The notes under the pieces are model-generated. The model was not told the DNA's origin. It made no database searches and saw only the letters and a program-made list of their open reading frames with translations. Below are positions 62,420-64,000 of a DNA stretch of 64,000 bases, piece by piece. Made by a program: the position numbers and the translations under genes. Origin of the DNA: Bryopsis sp. KO-2023. Taxonomy: Eukaryota > Chlorophyta > Ulvophyceae > Bryopsidales > Bryopsidaceae. The stretch's first letter is position 1, and every line of letters begins with the position of its first letter. The DNA lies in contig BSYQ01000013.1 of NCBI GenBank assembly GCA_030272585.1, positions 1,984,001 to 2,048,000 of the forward strand. Direction: 5' to 3'.

Positions 62420-62550
62420 GTATTTAATTGTGTCTTTCTGTGTAGGTGAACGGGAGATTTGTTGGGCATGGGAAATTGTGTATTCAAGTGTGTATTTATG
62501 TGTATGACAACTGGGATTGTGTATTTCTGTAGTGAAACCGGAGATATTCT
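62420..62550. repeat. irregular array of GTGTAT motifs (right part)
   Basis: Four more GTGTAT copies occur in about 110 bases after element A. The word ACGGGAGATTTG occurs here (about 62451) and in the left part (about 48275), showing that both sides belong to one array split by the insertion. Confidence 0.8.
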
Positions 62551-62901
62551 TTCAAAACAATTTACAAAGATTGAATCCACTAGCCAAAAACCACCACCAC
62601 CCAACTCACAAGATCCACAACACCCCTGCTCCAAACTTTTCGAGTCAAAAGCACTCGACAGAGGCGGAGCTGGCAAAACTGCAATGACCCCCTAAGACAG
62701 AAGCCTCTTCGGATTCCTTCGCTTCCAGAGCGATTCCAATCACTCCAATATGGAGGCCCTCCTTTGCCAAGCTTATGCAAGGACTTGCTGTCAAACAGGG
62801 TCATTGGAGGGATCAGCCAATGATCCCCCCAGCCCCCCTCCTCCACACACACACTATCTCCTCTTCTGTTTTCCCATAACATGGTGCTGATTGGTTTCTA
62901 G
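62551..62901. other. no supported gene
   Basis: A 100-codon frame on the minus strand covers part of this stretch, without a domain. C-rich and A/C-rich tracts are present. Nothing firm. Confidence 0.4.
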
Positions 62902-63498
62902 AGCAAACAGTGTTATCGACAAAGCTCGAAACGGTGGGATCGTCCAAGGAGTCGGTGCTACAAGGGCTGGATGTTTTGGAGTCGGTGGAGGGGATTCATG
63001 GCCTTTCGGCCTGGGAGGGGCTTCTCATCCTCCATGCAACAGTTGTCAAGCTGGGTCATTCGGAACTGAATTGGCCTGGGAGGGCCACCTATTCACAAAC
63101 ACAGATGGATAGCGTGAGTACAGCTGCAACCTTGGGGAAAAGACGAAGGGAATAGTGAACGTACGTCGGGGAAAGACCTTTTCCTTCTACTCACCACAGT
63201 AAGCGTTGCAGTGTAAGTTGTACATCCAACCCAGCCTGTGGCAGCCAGGGTTGGGACAGTAACTAGGTCCAACAGGTTCTCTGGTATTTTGCATTGGCCA
63301 GGATTCTGTGCCAATCGCACGACCAACCGAATTGTTGGGCTGATTTTTTTTCTAGGGACACTTTTCACCGACCTTTTCACTGGCAGTGTAGGTAGAAACC
63401 ACACCACACTTCTTTTTTACAGGAAGGATTCTCTGATCAGCAAAAAGTTGCGTTGCGTAATAGGACTAAAAAGGCAGGACATCTGCATCAATCTTTTT
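62902..63498 (+). CDS. two possible exons of an unrecognised plus-strand gene (partial)
   Basis: Exon 62902-63113 follows an acceptor TTTCTAG and ends at a donor GTGAGT. In frame it reads as a helical segment (ESVLQGLDVLESVEGIHGL, LLILHATVVKLGHSELNW). Exon 63423-63498 follows TTTTTTACAG and ends at GTAAGC, keeps phase and reads EGFSDQQKVALRNRTKKAGH. No start, stop or family was found, so the gene is partial. A competing minus-strand exon lies in the intron between them, so at most one of the two models may be right. Confidence 0.35.
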
Positions 63499-63825
63499 GT
63501 AAGCTTTTTTATTGAACCCAGCAGATTTCACATCAAAAAATATTCCAAGTGTACAAGGGACTTGTATGAATGTCTCTCACACACAAATATATCTCTTCAG
63601 CTGACCAATTAGGAAGAACATACCTTGGACAACGAAGCAACCGACAAGCTCACTTGTGTTAGAATCCCAGTGGATGATGGCGGCTATTTCTTCGGGGCTT
63701 CTCCAATTTTTGAATAGAAGGGGATTGGAAACAGGAGTATTGACTCGGCATTTCCTAGTGCTTTTCCCACTGCTTTCTCTCTCTGCCTTTCGAGTGGTGG
63801 TTGCCTGGGCGGCCTCTTTTTCAGC
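63195..63825 (-). CDS. two possible exons of an unrecognised minus-strand gene (partial)
   Basis: Exon 63825-63624 follows an acceptor TTTGTATTTCAG and ends at a donor GTATGT. It reads with a globular-looking segment (PLLFKNWRSPEEIAAIIHWD, SNTSELVGCFVVQ). Exon 63305-63195 keeps phase, ends at GTGAGT and is Cys-rich (GPSYCPNPGCHRLGWMYN, LHCNAYC), suggesting a metal-binding or disulphide-rich module. An upstream donor near 63957 (GCTTG, then GTAAGA) may mark a further exon leaving the window. No family was recognised. Confidence 0.4.
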
Positions 63826-64000
63826 CTGAAATACAAAAAACAGATTGCTGGGAAGTAAAGAATCACGTTTTGAACATCACCAAAATAGTTGATTAGATTA
63901 ACTGTTAATACCAATACAAAAGTAGTGTGAAAATACAGAAAAAGTATCCAACACTCTTACCAAGCCAAGCACACTCCGACCAAGGAAAGGCAGCGATTAA

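Noticed and set aside
62580-62882. 100-codon minus-strand frame
   Set aside because: No domain, low complexity at both ends, and no link by splice sites to the minus-strand exons further right.

Overview
The window is nuclear DNA of an intron-rich photosynthetic eukaryote. Most host genes are split by short GT-AG introns (about 75 to 650 bases), intergenic DNA carries long homopolymer runs (T, A, G, C), and there is no operon logic. Two products look plastid-targeted: a CURT1/CAAD thylakoid protein and a DUF819 membrane protein. Their N-termini are Ser/Arg-rich transit-peptide-like leaders without a hydrophobic signal peptide, and a NERD1-type FG-GAP protein known from plants is present. I therefore favour an alga with a primary plastid, probably of the green lineage, but this is inference and the species is not identified.

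Layout. 1-1790: no convincing gene apart from a possible last exon at the left edge. 1791-6898 (+): receptor guanylate cyclase with a PhnD-like ligand-binding ectodomain, one membrane span, a degenerate kinase domain and a class III cyclase. 8184-8867 (+): intronless orphan. 11205-13971 (+): SR-type splicing factor with one RRM and a U2AF homology motif. 15793-19168 (+): DUF819 protein. 20204-20575 (+): mitochondrial pyruvate carrier MPC1. 22350-25645 (+): F-box/LRR protein. 26138-32262 (-): NERD1-like Golgi FG-GAP protein. 32527-36203 (+): golgin-84-like protein, divergently paired with NERD1 over 264 bases. 36913-38588 (+): CURT1. 39719-46916 (+): PLAA/Doa1. 47266-47913 (-): orphan. 48306-62419: an LTR retroelement (A) carrying a younger Ty3/Gypsy chromovirus (B, 49775-57030) inside it, the whole set in an array of GTGTAT motifs. 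62902-64000: partial, unresolved exons on both strands.

The host genes are ordinary cell-biology genes (splicing, Golgi, ubiquitin/Cdc48, plastid membranes, mitochondrial carrier) and do not form a single pathway. The exceptions worth attention are the NERD1/golgin-84 divergent pair, both predicted Golgi proteins sharing one short promoter region, and the receptor cyclase. I rebuilt exon joins by hand from reading frame, splice dinucleotides and family similarity. Where the sum of exons is an exact multiple of three and the length matches the family (for example 705 residues for the NERD1-like protein, 772 for PLAA), the model is strong.
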